A stretch of DNA of 33,654 nucleotides from Planctomycetota bacterium (lineage in GTDB: Bacteria > Planctomycetota > PLA2 > JAEUHO01): the NCBI GenBank assembly GCA_027625315.1, contig JAQBWE010000005.1, forward strand, positions 1 to 33,654, in the 5' to 3' direction. Positions 33,327 through 33,654 of this stretch are shown piece by piece (the stretch's first letter is position 1; each line of letters begins with the position of its first letter). The translations under genes were made by a program, and so were the position numbers. The notes below the pieces were generated by a model that saw nothing but the letters and a program-made list of their open reading frames with translations, searched no databases and had not been told where the DNA came from.

Positions 33327-33334
33327 GGTAGGAT
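33327..33334 (+). promoter_or_regulatory. GGTANNNT -10-type box before the last gene
   Basis: GGTAGGAT, identical to the box at 28092, lies 30 bases before the GTG at 33365 and leaves room for a Shine-Dalgarno, so here a short leader is expected. Confidence 0.45.
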
Positions 33335-33364
33335 GCGCCCGCTTTCCGGGTGCGAGGAGCTGAC

Positions 33365-33654
33365 GTGTTGCGATCTCTGTTGCTGGGTGTGGGGGCCGTG
33401 CTCGTGCTCGGCGTGTTGCTCGTGGCGCTTGACGTGATCTCCCTGTGGCCCGAGTCCGACGTTCGGGTCATCGGCGATGGATCCAGCTTGCGCGAGCTCG
33501 AGGAGCATGAAGCAGCCACGCTCAAGGCGCTGGGCACCGCGAAGGACGCGTCGGAAGATGGCGCGCTCGTCGAAATCGATCCCGCCGCGCTGCTGCCCGC
33601 CGAGGTTCGCGGTGGCCGGCGCGGCGGCGGCAGTGTGCGCGGGCGCGTCGTGCG
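33365..33654 (+). CDS. Membrane-anchored or secreted protein, 3' end outside window
   Basis: Ninety-six codons visible from the GTG at 33365, with AGGAG 7 bases upstream. Starts with a hydrophobic helix (about 2-22, LRSLLLGVGAVLVLGVLLVA), then an acidic and helical region (RELEEHEAATLKALGTAKDA), and a Gly/Arg linker GGRRGGGSVRGRVV at the window edge. The SVRGRVV segment resembles the first strand of carboxypeptidase-regulatory-like (CarboxypepD_reg) beta domains, which are common in large surface proteins, but too little is present to be sure. Confidence 0.65.
   Translation, partial: MLRSLLLGVGAVLVLGVLLVALDVISLWPESDVRVIGDGSSLRELEEHEAATLKALGTAKDASEDGALVEIDPAALLPAEVRGGRRGGGSVRGRVV

Overview
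The window is GC-rich, densely packed chromosomal DNA from a Gram-negative bacterium. Evidence for an outer membrane is a porin-type beta-barrel, two lipoproteins and several periplasmic c-type cytochromes. GTG starts and 1-4 base stop/start overlaps are common. Several genes have a GGTANNNT box only 6-8 bases before the start codon and no Shine-Dalgarno (SD) sequence, which suggests leaderless transcription. The large secreted TPR- and HEAT-like proteins of unknown function would fit Planctomycetota or a similar environmental phylum, but nothing here fixes the taxonomy. No insertion sequence, prophage or CRISPR array was seen.

Layout. 1-1521: end of a porin gene and a monoheme cytochrome lipoprotein. 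1571-3696 (minus): a small His-containing membrane protein and a PNGase F-family glycoamidase with a lectin-like N-terminus and a C-terminal PDZ domain. 3774-4468: a DUF2089 regulator with a membrane partner. 4478-5227 (minus): an anchored coiled-coil protein. 5410-7337: nrfHA, ammonia-forming nitrite reduction, with an all-CxxCH NrfA. 7457-8473: a secreted TPR-like protein. 8490-8869 (minus): a small secreted protein whose frame is cut by one TGA followed at once by a perfect hairpin; it is either a candidate selenoprotein or a broken gene. 9274-11867: a coiled-coil HTH protein, an N-formylglutamate amidohydrolase-like protein and a Kv-type channel with a zinc ribbon. 11864-15114 (minus): a RarD-like transporter and a large helical-repeat protein. 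15266-16411: a TraB/GumN-family protein.

16404-23411 (minus) is one compact SUF iron-sulfur assembly operon in the order Rrf2 regulator, sufB, sufC, sufD, sufS, sufU, sufT, then a SAM methyltransferase. Almost every junction overlaps, and a dyad operator lies at the predicted transcription start. A DUF3465 gene lies upstream of it.

24019-25229: truB, a 399-base gene-free stretch and a tRNA-Ser(GCU). 25340-30365: a DEVD-variant DEAD-box helicase with an RGG-type N-terminus, a fusion of a ureidoglycolate-lyase-like cupin to a B3/4 (PheRS editing-like) domain, and a 713-residue TPR/RGG/DUF2325-like protein. 30368-33304: pepP followed by a polar amino-acid ABC binding lipoprotein and permease, overlapping as in an operon for peptide and amino-acid recovery. 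33365 to the end: start of a membrane-anchored or secreted protein.

The observations most worth following are the TGA-plus-hairpin gene, the recurrent leaderless promoter box and the cupin-B3/4 fusion.
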